Assembly (NCBI RefSeq): GCF_014646895.1
Contig: NZ_BMOD01000028.1
Location: 1-53,741, forward strand
DNA length: 53,741 nucleotides
Source of the DNA: Deinococcus roseus
GTDB taxonomy: Bacteria; Deinococcota; Deinococci; Deinococcales; Deinococcaceae
Reading direction: 5' to 3'
The notes beneath the pieces were generated by a model, which was not told the DNA's origin, did no database searches, and worked only from the letters and a program-made list of their open reading frames with translations. This document shows, piece by piece, positions 8,276-16,923 of the stretch. Positions within the stretch are counted from its first letter, which is position 1; each line of letters begins with the position of its first letter. The position numbers and the translations under genes were made by a program.

Positions 8276-9448
8276 TTACTTGCCCCGAACGCCCAGCAGC
8301 ACTTCGGCGGTCAGCTGGTCGATTTTTTCCAGACCGCGCCCCTTGCTGCGGATGCCTTCCAGGTCAAAGCTGGTGTCTTTGAGTTGCTGGGCATTTTCAG
8401 GAGAGAATTTGCTGGTGAGGCCACTGAGGGCTTCGTCTTTGACGTAGTATTCGGCCAGGGCAGCCTGAATTTCGGGATCTGCGTTGTACTGCTCGACTTT
8501 GTCCTTGAGGATCAGGTAAGTGCGCATGCAGCCCTTCGCAAATTCCCAGACGCCGTCGTAGTCTTCGGTGCGCAGGGCGTGGGCGTCGAAGTGGCGGGGG
8601 CCCTGGTAGCCGGAGTCTTCCAGCAGTTTGACGGTGTAAAAAGCGCTCTTGTAGTTCTCACTGCCGAAACGCAGGTCCTGGTCAAAGCGGCCCATCTTCT
8701 GGTCGTTCAGGTCCACGTGGAAGAGTTTCTTGGCATCAATGGCCTGTGCCAGTGCGTGTGGGAAGCTGAGTCCAGCCATGGTGTCGTGGGCGAATTCGGG
8801 GTTCACACCGACCATTTCGGGGTGGTCCAGGGTGGCGATGAAGCCCAGGGCTGCACCCACGGTGGGCAGGAAGATGTCCCCTCTGGGTTCGTTGGGTTTG
8901 GGTTCCAGCGCGAATTTGTAGCCGTAACCCTGGGAGATGTTGTATTCAGCCAGGAAGTTGAGGGCCTCCCGGAACCAGCCCATGGCGTCCAGGGTGCGGC
9001 TGCCAGCATCCACTTCGGTGCCTTCACGGCCGCCCCAGAAGACGTAGGTTTTGGCACCAAATTCTGCCCCCAGGTCCATGGCTTTCATGGTTTTCTGGAT
9101 GGCGTAGGCCCTCACACGGGCGTCTGCGCTGGTGAAGGCTCCATCCCGGAAGATGGGATCTTTGAACAGATTGGTGGTGGCCATGGGAACCACCAGACCA
9201 GTGGCGTCCAGTGCAGCCTGGAAGTCTTTTTTGATCTGTTTTGCTTGCTCGGGGGTGGCTTCTGCAGGGATCAGGTCATTGTCGTGGAAGTTGACGCCCC
9301 AGGCTCCCAGTTCACCCAGTTTTTCCACAATGTAGGGGGCAGAAATGGCTTCACGCACGGCACTTCCGAAGGGGTCGGCACCTGGATTGCCAACGGTCCA
9401 CAGGCCGAAGGTGAATTTGTGTTCGGGTTTGGGCTGGTACTGGGTCAT
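8276..9448 (-). CDS. xylA: xylose isomerase
   Basis: Class I (short form) xylose isomerase, 390 aa, converting D-xylose to D-xylulose with two divalent metals. H55 in NFHDND is the ring-opening histidine with its aspartate. EPKPNEPRGD carries the metal-ligand glutamate and catalytic lysine, and the HVDLND segment carries further ligands. The start at 9448 (MTQYQPKPEH) follows AAGGAG with a good gap; an upstream in-frame ATG at 9487 lacks a ribosome site and lies close behind the operator. The promoter and operator at 9521-9570 indicate xylose-controlled expression. Confidence 0.96.
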   Translation of the reverse strand: MTQYQPKPEHKFTFGLWTVGNPGADPFGSAVREAISAPYIVEKLGELGAWGVNFHDNDLIPAEATPEQAKQIKKDFQAALDATGLVVPMATTNLFKDPIFRDGAFTSADARVRAYAIQKTMKAMDLGAEFGAKTYVFWGGREGTEVDAGSRTLDAMGWFREALNFLAEYNISQGYGYKFALEPKPNEPRGDIFLPTVGAALGFIATLDHPEMVGVNPEFAHDTMAGLSFPHALAQAIDAKKLFHVDLNDQKMGRFDQDLRFGSENYKSAFYTVKLLEDSGYQGPRHFDAHALRTEDYDGVWEFAKGCMRTYLILKDKVEQYNADPEIQAALAEYYVKDEALSGLTSKFSPENAQQLKDTSFDLEGIRSKGRGLEKIDQLTAEVLLGVRGK

Positions 9449-9520
9449 GGGTTCTCCTTGAGGGGCCACCTTGTGGGTCTGATGCATGGGTCTGGTGGGT
9501 GGTCCGGGGTCACAACTGAA

Positions 9521-9541
9521 TTAGTTAGAAAGACTAACTAA
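9521..9541. promoter_or_regulatory. xyl operator (perfect palindrome)
   Basis: TTAGTTAG-AAAGA-CTAACTAA is a perfect 8+8 bp inverted repeat. It begins directly downstream of the xylA -10 box and so covers the start of transcription. Its outer TTAGTT...AACTAA matches the outer part of the known Bacillus-type XylR operator. It is the best candidate site for the ROK regulator at 5312-6502. Confidence 0.8.
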
Positions 9542-9570
9542 AGTGTAGAGGTAAATCGGAATTCTGTCAA
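9542..9570 (-). promoter_or_regulatory. xylA promoter
   Basis: On the minus strand TTGACA (plus 9565-9570) and TACACT (plus 9542-9547) are separated by 17 nt, close to a textbook sigma-70 promoter. Transcription should start inside the palindrome at 9521-9541, about 80 nt before the xylA ATG. Confidence 0.8.
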
Positions 9571-9725
9571 TTGTCTGTCCGTCTGAGGGGCAGGTGCAAA
9601 GTCCAGATGGGTTTCCAGGGTCTAGGGTTTTCAAGAAAGCCTTGGTTTTTCTTTTGCAGGAAAACAAATTTTTCCTTTGATCTTTCTGAAAATTTGACAT
9701 GCCCACTCTGGAAGCCCTTACGGGA

Positions 9726-9755
9726 TTGACAGGGGATAGTTAGTTTTAGTAACTT
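9726..9755 (+). promoter_or_regulatory. possible distal xylF promoter with operator-like site
   Basis: TTGACA (9726-9731) and TAACTT (9750-9755) are 18 nt apart. An imperfect palindrome AGTTA-N7-TAACT (9738-9754) containing the same TTAGTT element as the xylA operator lies between the boxes. It would give a leader of about 410 nt before xylF, so it may be an auxiliary promoter. Confidence 0.45.
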
Positions 9756-9910
9756 ATGCTTAACCGAACTTCTGTTTTGCATTGTCGCTGGACCTGGATT
9801 CCTCTCGCTTGATGTTCCCTGAAAGGTGAACGCCTGTGCTGTGGAATCTGGTGGGTTTTGTCTGGATGGTGCTGTATAGGTCAGGCTGCTTTGTACAGCA
9901 CCTGAGAGCA

Positions 9911-9926
9911 ATTTTAGCGCTAGAAT
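9911..9926. promoter_or_regulatory. 16-bp palindrome in the xylA-xylF intergenic region
   Basis: ATT-T-TAGCGCTA-G-AAT is symmetric apart from one base pair. It sits midway between the divergent promoters. It could bind a second regulator, for example one for catabolite control; no family match is claimed. The rest of 9756-10080 is AT-rich and has no gene. Confidence 0.35.
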
Positions 9927-10082
9927 GGTGGCTGAACAGGTGCAGAAATTCAGGCATGAATTCTGGAAGGCCAAATTCAATTTGACCTTTTCATGTCTTT
10001 TTCATGACATCATGGATAACTTCTGCATTTGCTTTGCAATGGGAAGATGATTTCGCAAAGAAGGTTTTGAAATCAAAAGACA

Positions 10083-10112
10083 TTGACAAAGTTTGTTGGC
10101 AGCACTTACAAT
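10083..10112 (+). promoter_or_regulatory. xylF promoter
   Basis: TTGACA (10083-10088), an 18-nt spacer and TACAAT (10107-10112) form a strong sigma-70-like promoter about 55 nt before the xylF ATG. A palindrome TTTTGA-AA-TCAAAA (10065-10078) lies just upstream of the -35 box. In the leader CACAAGA-GGACA-TCTTGTG (10141-10159) forms a hairpin directly before the ribosome site. Confidence 0.75.
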
Positions 10113-10174
10113 CCAAGCGAAGATCAAAACGAAGAGGACGCACAAGAGGACATCTTGTGTGGGGAGGATGTTAT

Positions 10175-11215
10175 ATGAAAAAAGCCTGGTTGCTTGCATG
10201 TGCTCTTGGGGTTTCTGCTTTTTCTTCTACTGTTCTGGCTGCTGATGTTGTGGTGGGGGTCAGCTGGTCCAACTTCCAGGAAGAACGCTGGAAGACCGAC
10301 GAAGCCGCCATCAAAGCTGAACTGGCCAAAACCGGTGCCAAATACATCAGCGCCGATGCCCAGAGCAGCAACGAAAAACAGATCAGCGACATCGAAGGCC
10401 TGATCACCAAAGGCGCAAACGTGCTGATCGTGCTGGCCCAGGACAACGTAGCGATCCTGCCCGCCATCCAGAAAGCCAAAGAAGAAGGCATTCCCGTCAT
10501 TGCCTATGACCGCCTGATCGAAGATCCCAGTGCCTTCTACATCTCCTTCGACAACAAGGAAGTGGGCCGCCTGCAGGCCAAGATGGTGCTCAGCGCCAAG
10601 CCCAAAGGCAACTACGTGTTCATCAAGGGAAGCCCCACCGACCCCAACGCAGACATCCTGTTCCAGGGTCAGATGGAAGTGCTGAAGAAAGCCATGGACT
10701 CTGGCGCGATCAAGAAAGTGGGCGAACAGTACACCGAAGGCTGGAAACCTGAAACCGCCCAGCGCAACATGGAGCAGATCCTGACCGCACAGGGCAACAA
10801 AGTGGACGCTGTGGTCGCCTCCAACGATGGAACTGCAGGCGGTGCCGTGGCTGCCCTCAGTGGCGTGGGACTTGCTGGCAAGGTGCCTGTGTCCGGTCAG
10901 GATGCAGACAAAGCCGCCCTCAACCGCATCGCCAAAGGCCTGCAGACCGGAACCGTCTGGAAAGACTCCCGCACCCTGGGCCAGAAAGCCGCTGAAATCG
11001 CCGTGAAACTGGCGGGCGGAACCGCCGTCAACAAGATCCCTGGAGCCAAACCCTTCAATGGTGGACCCAAGAAAATCTCGGTGAGCGGTATCCTGCTGAA
11101 ACCCGTGGTGATCAAGAAAAACAACCTGAACCTGATCATTGACGCCAAATGGGCCACCAAAGCCGAAGTGTGCGCTGGTGTGACTGGCAAGAGCATTCCC
11201 CCAGCCTGCAAGTAA
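10175..11215 (+). CDS. xylF: D-xylose ABC transporter substrate-binding protein
   Basis: Periplasmic-type sugar-binding protein, 346 aa, of the XylF/ribose-binding family; it captures xylose for the XylHG membrane complex. A Sec signal peptide (residues 1-22, ending STVLA before ADVVVG) is clear and there is no lipobox. The type I binding fold shows in VVVGVSWSNFQEERW, VLIVLAQDNVA and SGQDADKAALNRI. The ATG at 10175 follows GGGAGG; the open frame further upstream runs through the promoter and is not translated. It diverges from xylA and is followed by xylH after 221 bp that hold a hairpin element. Confidence 0.93.
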   Translation: MKKAWLLACALGVSAFSSTVLAADVVVGVSWSNFQEERWKTDEAAIKAELAKTGAKYISADAQSSNEKQISDIEGLITKGANVLIVLAQDNVAILPAIQKAKEEGIPVIAYDRLIEDPSAFYISFDNKEVGRLQAKMVLSAKPKGNYVFIKGSPTDPNADILFQGQMEVLKKAMDSGAIKKVGEQYTEGWKPETAQRNMEQILTAQGNKVDAVVASNDGTAGGAVAALSGVGLAGKVPVSGQDADKAALNRIAKGLQTGTVWKDSRTLGQKAAEIAVKLAGGTAVNKIPGAKPFNGGPKKISVSGILLKPVVIKKNNLNLIIDAKWATKAEVCAGVTGKSIPPACK

Positions 11216-11228
11216 GCCAGGGGCTGGG

Positions 11229-11395
11229 AGCCGAGGGCCAGGGGCATTTTGCCTGCTTTGGCCTTCGGCTTCGGCCTTGAAACATCTGGGAAGCAGAAAA
11301 ATGGGCTTTCGTCTTCAATTTCTTGCTGCCCCTCTCTTCCGACCATGTTCAACTCTGGTCTTTTCGCTCTCGGCCCTCGGCCCTCGGCTCTCGGC
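11229..11395. repeat. heptamer-arm hairpin element, copy 2, inside the xyl transporter operon
   Basis: Left arm GGGAGCCGAGGGCC at 11228-11241, right arm CGCTCTCGGCCCTCGGCCCT and on to TCTCGGC ending at 11395. The core differs from the other copies and contains short GCCTTCGGCTTCGGCC repeats. It fills most of the xylF-xylH gap, so any xylFHG transcript must carry the hairpin. Confidence 0.7.
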
Positions 11396-11436
11396 ACAAA
11401 CACCCTGACCGCTGGCCCCTGGCCCTCAAGGACAAC

Positions 11437-12651
<1,215 letters not shown>

Positions 12652-12653
12652 GC

Positions 12654-13400
12654 ATGCAGAAGCTTGTGGAAATGCAAAACATCAGCAAGCGCTTCGGGGG
12701 CGTGCAGTCTTTAGACGATGTCTCCGTGGACCTTTACCCCGGTGAAGTGGTCGGCCTGCTGGGCCACAACGGGGCAGGAAAAAGCACCCTGATCAAGATC
12801 CTTTCCGGTGCGTACACTGCAGATTCGGGCAGGATCCTGGTTTCAGGTCAGGAAGCCCACATCCGCAGCCCCAAAGACGCCCAGAAAAGCGGCATCGAAA
12901 CCATCTACCAGAATTTGGCACTGGCAGACAACCTGGATGTGGCAGCCAACATCTTTCTGGGCCGTGAATTGCTGCGTGGCGGCACCCTGGACGAGGACCA
13001 CATGGAGTACGAGTCCCGGCAGGTGCTGGACCGCCTGAAAGTCCATTTGCCCACCCTCAAAAAACCTGTGCTGACCTTCTCGGGGGGCCAGAGGCAGGCC
13101 ATCGCCATTGCCCGCGCCATCTACTTCAAAGCAAAAGTCCTGATCATGGATGAGCCCACTGCTGCACTGGGACCCCAGGAAACCCGTCAGGTGGGCGAAC
13201 TGATCAAGGCCCTGAAATCCGAAGGGGTGGGCATCTTCCTGATCTCCCACGACATGCACGATGTGTTCGACCTCTCAGACCGGGTCAGCGTGATGAAAAA
13301 CGGCAAACTGGTGGGCACCGTGCGCACCCAGGATGTGACGCAAGACGAGGTTCTGGGCATGATCATCTCGGGGGCCAAACCTGCGGTGATGATGCGGTAA
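12654..13400 (+). CDS. xylG: D-xylose ABC transporter ATP-binding protein
   Basis: ABC ATPase, 248 aa, powering xylose import with XylH and XylF. Walker A is GHNGAGKST (37-45), the signature FSGGQ (142-146), Walker B VLIMDEP (162-168) and the H-loop histidine H199. Enterobacterial XylG has two fused ATPase domains and about 510 residues; this protein has only one and would have to act as a homodimer, as in FrcA-like sugar transporters. The ATG lies 2 nt after the xylH stop, within GAGGTGAGC, so translation is coupled. Confidence 0.9.
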   Translation: MQKLVEMQNISKRFGGVQSLDDVSVDLYPGEVVGLLGHNGAGKSTLIKILSGAYTADSGRILVSGQEAHIRSPKDAQKSGIETIYQNLALADNLDVAANIFLGRELLRGGTLDEDHMEYESRQVLDRLKVHLPTLKKPVLTFSGGQRQAIAIARAIYFKAKVLIMDEPTAALGPQETRQVGELIKALKSEGVGIFLISHDMHDVFDLSDRVSVMKNGKLVGTVRTQDVTQDEVLGMIISGAKPAVMMR

Positions 13401-13415
13401 TTTATGCTCCTGTAA

Positions 13416-13447
13416 AGCCAGGGAGGTGTTCTCCCTGGCTCTTTTAT
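13416..13447 (+). terminator. xylFHG terminator
   Basis: AGCCAGGGAG (13416-13425) and CTCCCTGGCT (13431-13440) form a perfect 10-bp stem with loop GTGTT, followed by CTTTTATTT. The gene at 13444-14073 converges on it from the other strand and may share it. Confidence 0.88.
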
Positions 13448-14073
13448 TTCTTACACGTCATGTCAATCCTGAAATTCGGGGTTTTCACAAAAGGCAGTTT
13501 CTTGATGTTGGCCCCGTTTGGGACACGGGTGGCATCGATCTGAATCAGGATTTTGCTGAGGGGCGGGGTGATGGTTCTCAGGCGGGTGGCAAGCCGCAGT
13601 TTGATGGACCCGCCCGGAGGCAACTGCGGTCCTGCCACCTGATTTTTCACAGCTTCAAAGATGTAGTTCTCACTGCTGATTTTGCCTGCAGCGTCCACCA
13701 CTGTGATTTTGTCTGAATCGATGTATTGCGAGAGGAACAGGTTGTACTTGCTGCCGTTGCTGACGGTGAATTCCGTGAACCAGTATTCGTCATCATCGGT
13801 CTGCTGGTGTTGCTCGCCCACTTTCAGACGCCACACGCCATTGAACAAATCCTGGTTGACGCAGCCCTGCAGGGCGTCCACCTGATTGCTGCCCCCCGTG
13901 AAAAGGGCTCCTGCAGATTGCAGGAAGTCCAGGGGCACCTGCACCACGTCTTTGCCGTTCACCTTGACCACCGGGGCTTCGATGACCTGACCATTGATGT
14001 TGAGTTTGACCGTGTTTGCCGCCAGAGCACTGCCCATCAGCAGGGCGGCTGCCACAAGAAATGTAGGTTTCAT
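13444..14073 (-). CDS. secreted protein with a stalk-like N-terminal domain
   Basis: Exported protein of 209 aa. The signal peptide is MKPTFLVAAALLMGSALA. Residues 20-60 (VKLNINGQVIEAPVVKVNGK and onward to a VPLDFLQSAGA segment) resemble the copper-amine-oxidase N-terminal stalk repeat common in Deinococcus and Firmicutes envelope proteins. Two cysteines (C73 and one near the C-terminus in MTCKK) could form a disulfide. The remainder is beta-rich and not recognised. It is convergent with xylG and probably monocistronic. No enzymatic motif is seen. Confidence 0.65.
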   Translation of the reverse strand: MKPTFLVAAALLMGSALAANTVKLNINGQVIEAPVVKVNGKDVVQVPLDFLQSAGALFTGGSNQVDALQGCVNQDLFNGVWRLKVGEQHQQTDDDEYWFTEFTVSNGSKYNLFLSQYIDSDKITVVDAAGKISSENYIFEAVKNQVAGPQLPPGGSIKLRLATRLRTITPPLSKILIQIDATRVPNGANIKKLPFVKTPNFRIDMTCKK

Positions 14074-14120
14074 GTTTCTGAATTACGGGCATGGGGCAGG
14101 CAAGGTTGCCAGATGATGCC

Positions 14121-15053
14121 TCAGGAATCTCCCTGAGGTTGGTCTTTGTGGTCTGTGCGGGCTTCAATGGCCCGGACCACTGCAGCCATGTCCAGCCCAC
14201 CAAATCCCAGGTTCAGGGTCTCGCCGTAAAGGGCGTAGCACACGTCCAGCAGGGGAGAGGCAATGCCTGCACTTCGGGCGGCTTCTGCCACCAGACGGTT
14301 GTTTTTGAACACGTCTGCAATGGAGGCCTGCACCGAGAAATCCTGCTGCAGGAGTTTGCTGGCCTTGATTCTGGACACATCACTCGCCATGGGACCTGCA
14401 GCGAGCACCTGCGTGAAAAGGGCAGGGTCCACCCCCTGTCTTTCTGCAAAGTGGTACGCCTCTGAAAGGCCTGTGACCAGGGTGATCAGGAACAGATTCA
14501 CCGAAAGCTTCATCAGGAGGGCATTGGGCACCGGGCCGCAATCCACCATTTCCCGACAGAGCGGTCTGAGGAGGGGCCGGATGGTTTCCAGCGCAGCGTT
14601 GTCTCCAGCCAGCATGGTGATCAACTGGGCTTTTTCGGCAGGAACACGGGACCCGGAAACCGGGGCTTCCACGTACTGGCCCCCAGCAGCCCTGACCTCC
14701 TGTTCCAGACTGCGGGAATACCCTGGCGAGGTGGTGCCCATGTGCACCAGAATTTTGCCCCGCAGGTGGGTGGCAAAAGCAGGCGTGCCCCGTCCCAGCA
14801 CCTCATCCATGCTGTCTTCGGTGGCCAGCATCAGCACAATGACCTCTGTTTTTGCAAAAACCTCTGGGGCATTCTGGGCAACCTGTGCTCCTGCATCTTT
14901 CAGGAGCTGGGTTTTGGCGGGTGTGCGGTTCCAGACCAGCAGGGGAATGCCTGCCCTCACAAGATTGAGGGCCATGGGTTCCCCCATGTGCCCCAGCCCA
15001 ATGAAACCCACCTGCTGGACTGCATCCTGCATTGCACCTGTGGCTTCTGTCAT
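14121..15053 (-). CDS. NAD(P)-dependent oxidoreductase, 3-hydroxyisobutyrate dehydrogenase family
   Basis: Beta-hydroxyacid dehydrogenase, 310 aa, oxidising a 3-hydroxyacid with NAD(P). The Rossmann motif GFIGLGHMGEPMALNL is near residue 16, EAPVSGSRVPAE is the substrate-binding segment, and the catalytic lysine lies in LLMKLSVNLFL. Members include tartronate semialdehyde reductase and HIBADH, and the substrate here is open. The ATG has no ribosome site; TAAGAT (plus 15060-15065) lies 6 nt upstream, so the mRNA is probably leaderless. A perfect palindrome TAACAGC-CT-GCTGTTA (15064-15079) overlaps this box and may be an operator. Confidence 0.87.
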   Translation of the reverse strand: MTEATGAMQDAVQQVGFIGLGHMGEPMALNLVRAGIPLLVWNRTPAKTQLLKDAGAQVAQNAPEVFAKTEVIVLMLATEDSMDEVLGRGTPAFATHLRGKILVHMGTTSPGYSRSLEQEVRAAGGQYVEAPVSGSRVPAEKAQLITMLAGDNAALETIRPLLRPLCREMVDCGPVPNALLMKLSVNLFLITLVTGLSEAYHFAERQGVDPALFTQVLAAGPMASDVSRIKASKLLQQDFSVQASIADVFKNNRLVAEAARSAGIASPLLDVCYALYGETLNLGFGGLDMAAVVRAIEARTDHKDQPQGDS

Positions 15054-15063
15054 GCTGCCATCT

Positions 15064-15079
15064 TAACAGCCTGCTGTTA
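15064..15079. promoter_or_regulatory. palindrome on the oxidoreductase promoter
   Basis: TAACAGC-CT-GCTGTTA is a perfect 7+7 bp inverted repeat that overlaps the TAAGAT -10 box of the minus-strand gene starting at 15053. Placement at a promoter suggests a repressor site. The divergent gene at 15245 is 165 bp away. Confidence 0.45.
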
Positions 15080-15244
15080 CAGCAGCACAGGTGCACCATG
15101 CAAATGTGCGTCGACTTTAAATCTGGAGCATCAAAATTATAGTCTTAAAATCCAGAAAATCAAGTCAGGACACCCCTCATTGTTTTCACGGCTTTCCTTA
15201 TTTTTGTCATACCCATTCAAAACAAAAAAACCTACCATAAGGAC

Positions 15245-16681
15245 ATGATTGAACAGTTTAAAGATTTGCTGCAAAACCTCTGGGAAATGCTGCTGCAAAA
15301 TGGCCTGTGGATTTTTGCAGGTCTGCTGGGTGTGGCGCTCGTTCTGGGCATCGTGGCCTGGATTGTCACCCGTGTGGACCGGGATGCCCTGCAGAAACTG
15401 GGGCAGGTGTTCAGGCCCCTGTTCAGTCCGCTGGGCCTGGTGTTGCTGCTGGCCCTGACCACCTGGGGGGCCTGGCTGGCCCTGGGCCTGCTCAAAAACG
15501 ATTTGAATGTGCGCCTGCTGCACCGGGAAAGCGCCACCTTCTCCAGCACCGAAATGCCTGCTGCCGGAGACACCACCCAGTACAGCCCGTATGCCAGCTA
15601 CATCCAGGAAAGAACCTACACCCGCAATTTGATTTTGCCCCCCGACATTCTGGACCGCATCGGGGTGGAAGGTGCAGAAATCCTCACCCCTTACCTGCCC
15701 GATCCCAGCACCGAAAACATCACCAGACTGCAGGACCAGTTTCGCCGCAGTGGGCGCAATCTGGTGCTCACCCGCGAAGCCACCCAGCTCACAGAGGAAC
15801 CCATCGCCCTGGAAAGCACCGACATCAAAGTGAACCTGGGGTTCATCCAGAGTTCCGACAGCAAACGCTCTTACTACAACGCCTCTTTTGACGGCAGCTA
15901 CGTTTTTGAGAACCCGCTGGATCAGGTGGCCACCGTCCGGTTCAATTTTCCGCTCCCTTACGGCTCTGGCACGCTCAAAGACTTCCAGATGACCGTGAAC
16001 GGCAAGCAGTACGAACTGGCCAATTTAAGTCAGGGGTACCTCTGGGAAGGTGAAGTGGCTGCACAAGAGAAAATCACCGTGCAGGTCAAGTACAAAAATC
16101 AGGGTTCCCGCATGTGGCGCTACGAACTCAGCAACAAACGCGAACCCATCAAAGCCTTCAAACTGGTGCTCACCTCCGACCAGAACACCAAATTCCAGAC
16201 CGGAAGCCTGTACCCCACCTCGCAGGGCGGCAACCGCTACACCTGGGACCTCAAAAACATCATCACCGCCCAGAGCATCGTGCTGGCGTTCTCGGGTGTG
16301 GCCATCCGGGAGACCCTGATCAAGGTGTTCAGTTTTGTTCCGGTCAGCTTGCTGTTGCTGGTGGGCTGGGTGGTGTTCTCCAGCCTGCTCAGAAACCGCA
16401 AGGTTCCCCTGCTGGGACTGGTGTTCTCGGTGCTGGGCCTGACCCTTTCTGCCGTGTTTGGCGCTTATCTGGTGACCTACCTGCCTGCTGCTCTGGCCGT
16501 GCTGCTGGCCCTGATTCTGGGTGCTGTGGTGGCTTTCCATGCCCTGGGCAGTGCCCATCTGGTGCCTGCAGTGGTCAGTGCCCTCACACCAGCCGTGTTT
16601 CTCTGGACGGGAAATGCAGGTCTGGTGCTCAGTTTGCTGGGGCTGGTGGTGCTGCTGGGGTTGATTCCTGTGAAGCGATAG
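15245..16681 (+). CDS. integral membrane protein with large extracytoplasmic domain
   Basis: Membrane protein of 478 aa, not assigned to a family. Two N-terminal membrane segments (about 17-42 and 60-82) are followed by a soluble region of about 260 residues rich in beta strands (for example ENPLDQVATVRFNFPLPYG), then five or six closely packed helices to the C-terminus. This order recalls CreD-type inner membrane proteins, but no diagnostic motif is seen. TACCAT lies 6 nt before the ATG, so a leaderless mRNA is likely. It stands alone, with GTCCCC-type hairpins directly downstream. Confidence 0.7.
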   Translation: MIEQFKDLLQNLWEMLLQNGLWIFAGLLGVALVLGIVAWIVTRVDRDALQKLGQVFRPLFSPLGLVLLLALTTWGAWLALGLLKNDLNVRLLHRESATFSSTEMPAAGDTTQYSPYASYIQERTYTRNLILPPDILDRIGVEGAEILTPYLPDPSTENITRLQDQFRRSGRNLVLTREATQLTEEPIALESTDIKVNLGFIQSSDSKRSYYNASFDGSYVFENPLDQVATVRFNFPLPYGSGTLKDFQMTVNGKQYELANLSQGYLWEGEVAAQEKITVQVKYKNQGSRMWRYELSNKREPIKAFKLVLTSDQNTKFQTGSLYPTSQGGNRYTWDLKNIITAQSIVLAFSGVAIRETLIKVFSFVPVSLLLLVGWVVFSSLLRNRKVPLLGLVFSVLGLTLSAVFGAYLVTYLPAALAVLLALILGAVVAFHALGSAHLVPAVVSALTPAVFLWTGNAGLVLSLLGLVVLLGLIPVKR

Positions 16682-16683
16682 AT

Positions 16684-16733
16684 CCCCCGGCTCCTCGCTT
16701 CGCTCAAGGCTGTCCCCCTTAACGAAGGGGGAC
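16684..16733 (+). repeat. GTCCCC-type hairpin element, copy A
   Basis: CGCTTCGCTCAAGGCT leads into GTCCCCCTT-AACG-AAGGGGGAC (16712-16733), a 9-bp perfect stem. It lies 31 nt after the stop of the membrane protein gene. It may end transcription, but there is no T-tract. Confidence 0.75.
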
Positions 16734-16754
16734 TTGGTGTGCGTCTGGGAGTGC

Positions 16755-16817
16755 TGAGGTCAGATCCCCTTGCCTTTCGCTATCGCTCAAGGCTGTCCCC
16801 CGTCAGCGTTGGGGGAT
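16755..16817 (+). repeat. GTCCCC-type hairpin element, copy B
   Basis: TGAGGTCAGATCCCC, then CGCTCAAGGCTGTCCCCC and a GGGGG-ATTTTT end (16811-16820). This copy has a T-run and looks the most terminator-like of the cluster. The flank TCAGATCCCC is repeated, inverted, at 16906-16915. Confidence 0.7.
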
Positions 16818-16849
16818 TTTTGGTTGTCTGACATGGTCTCCAGTTCAGT

Positions 16850-16918
16850 TTCCCACCAACCCCCCTTCGTTAAGGGGGGACCACCGAACGGAGTGAGGTG
16901 CGGGGGATCTGACCTCAG
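16850..16918 (-). repeat. GTCCCC-type hairpin element, copy C, inverted
   Basis: CCCCCCTT-CGTT-AAGGGGGG (16861-16880) is the inverse of copy A, and the flank GCGGGGGATCTGACCTCAGA is the inverse of the flank of copy B. Copies A-C fill the 242-bp gap between the membrane protein gene and arsB, which converge here, so the cluster could serve as a two-way terminator. Confidence 0.7.
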
Positions 16919-16923
16919 AGATC

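Noticed and set aside
8273..9541. 422-codon plus-strand frame opposite xylA
   Set aside because: Antisense shadow of xylose isomerase; it has no ribosome site and no similarity to known proteins.
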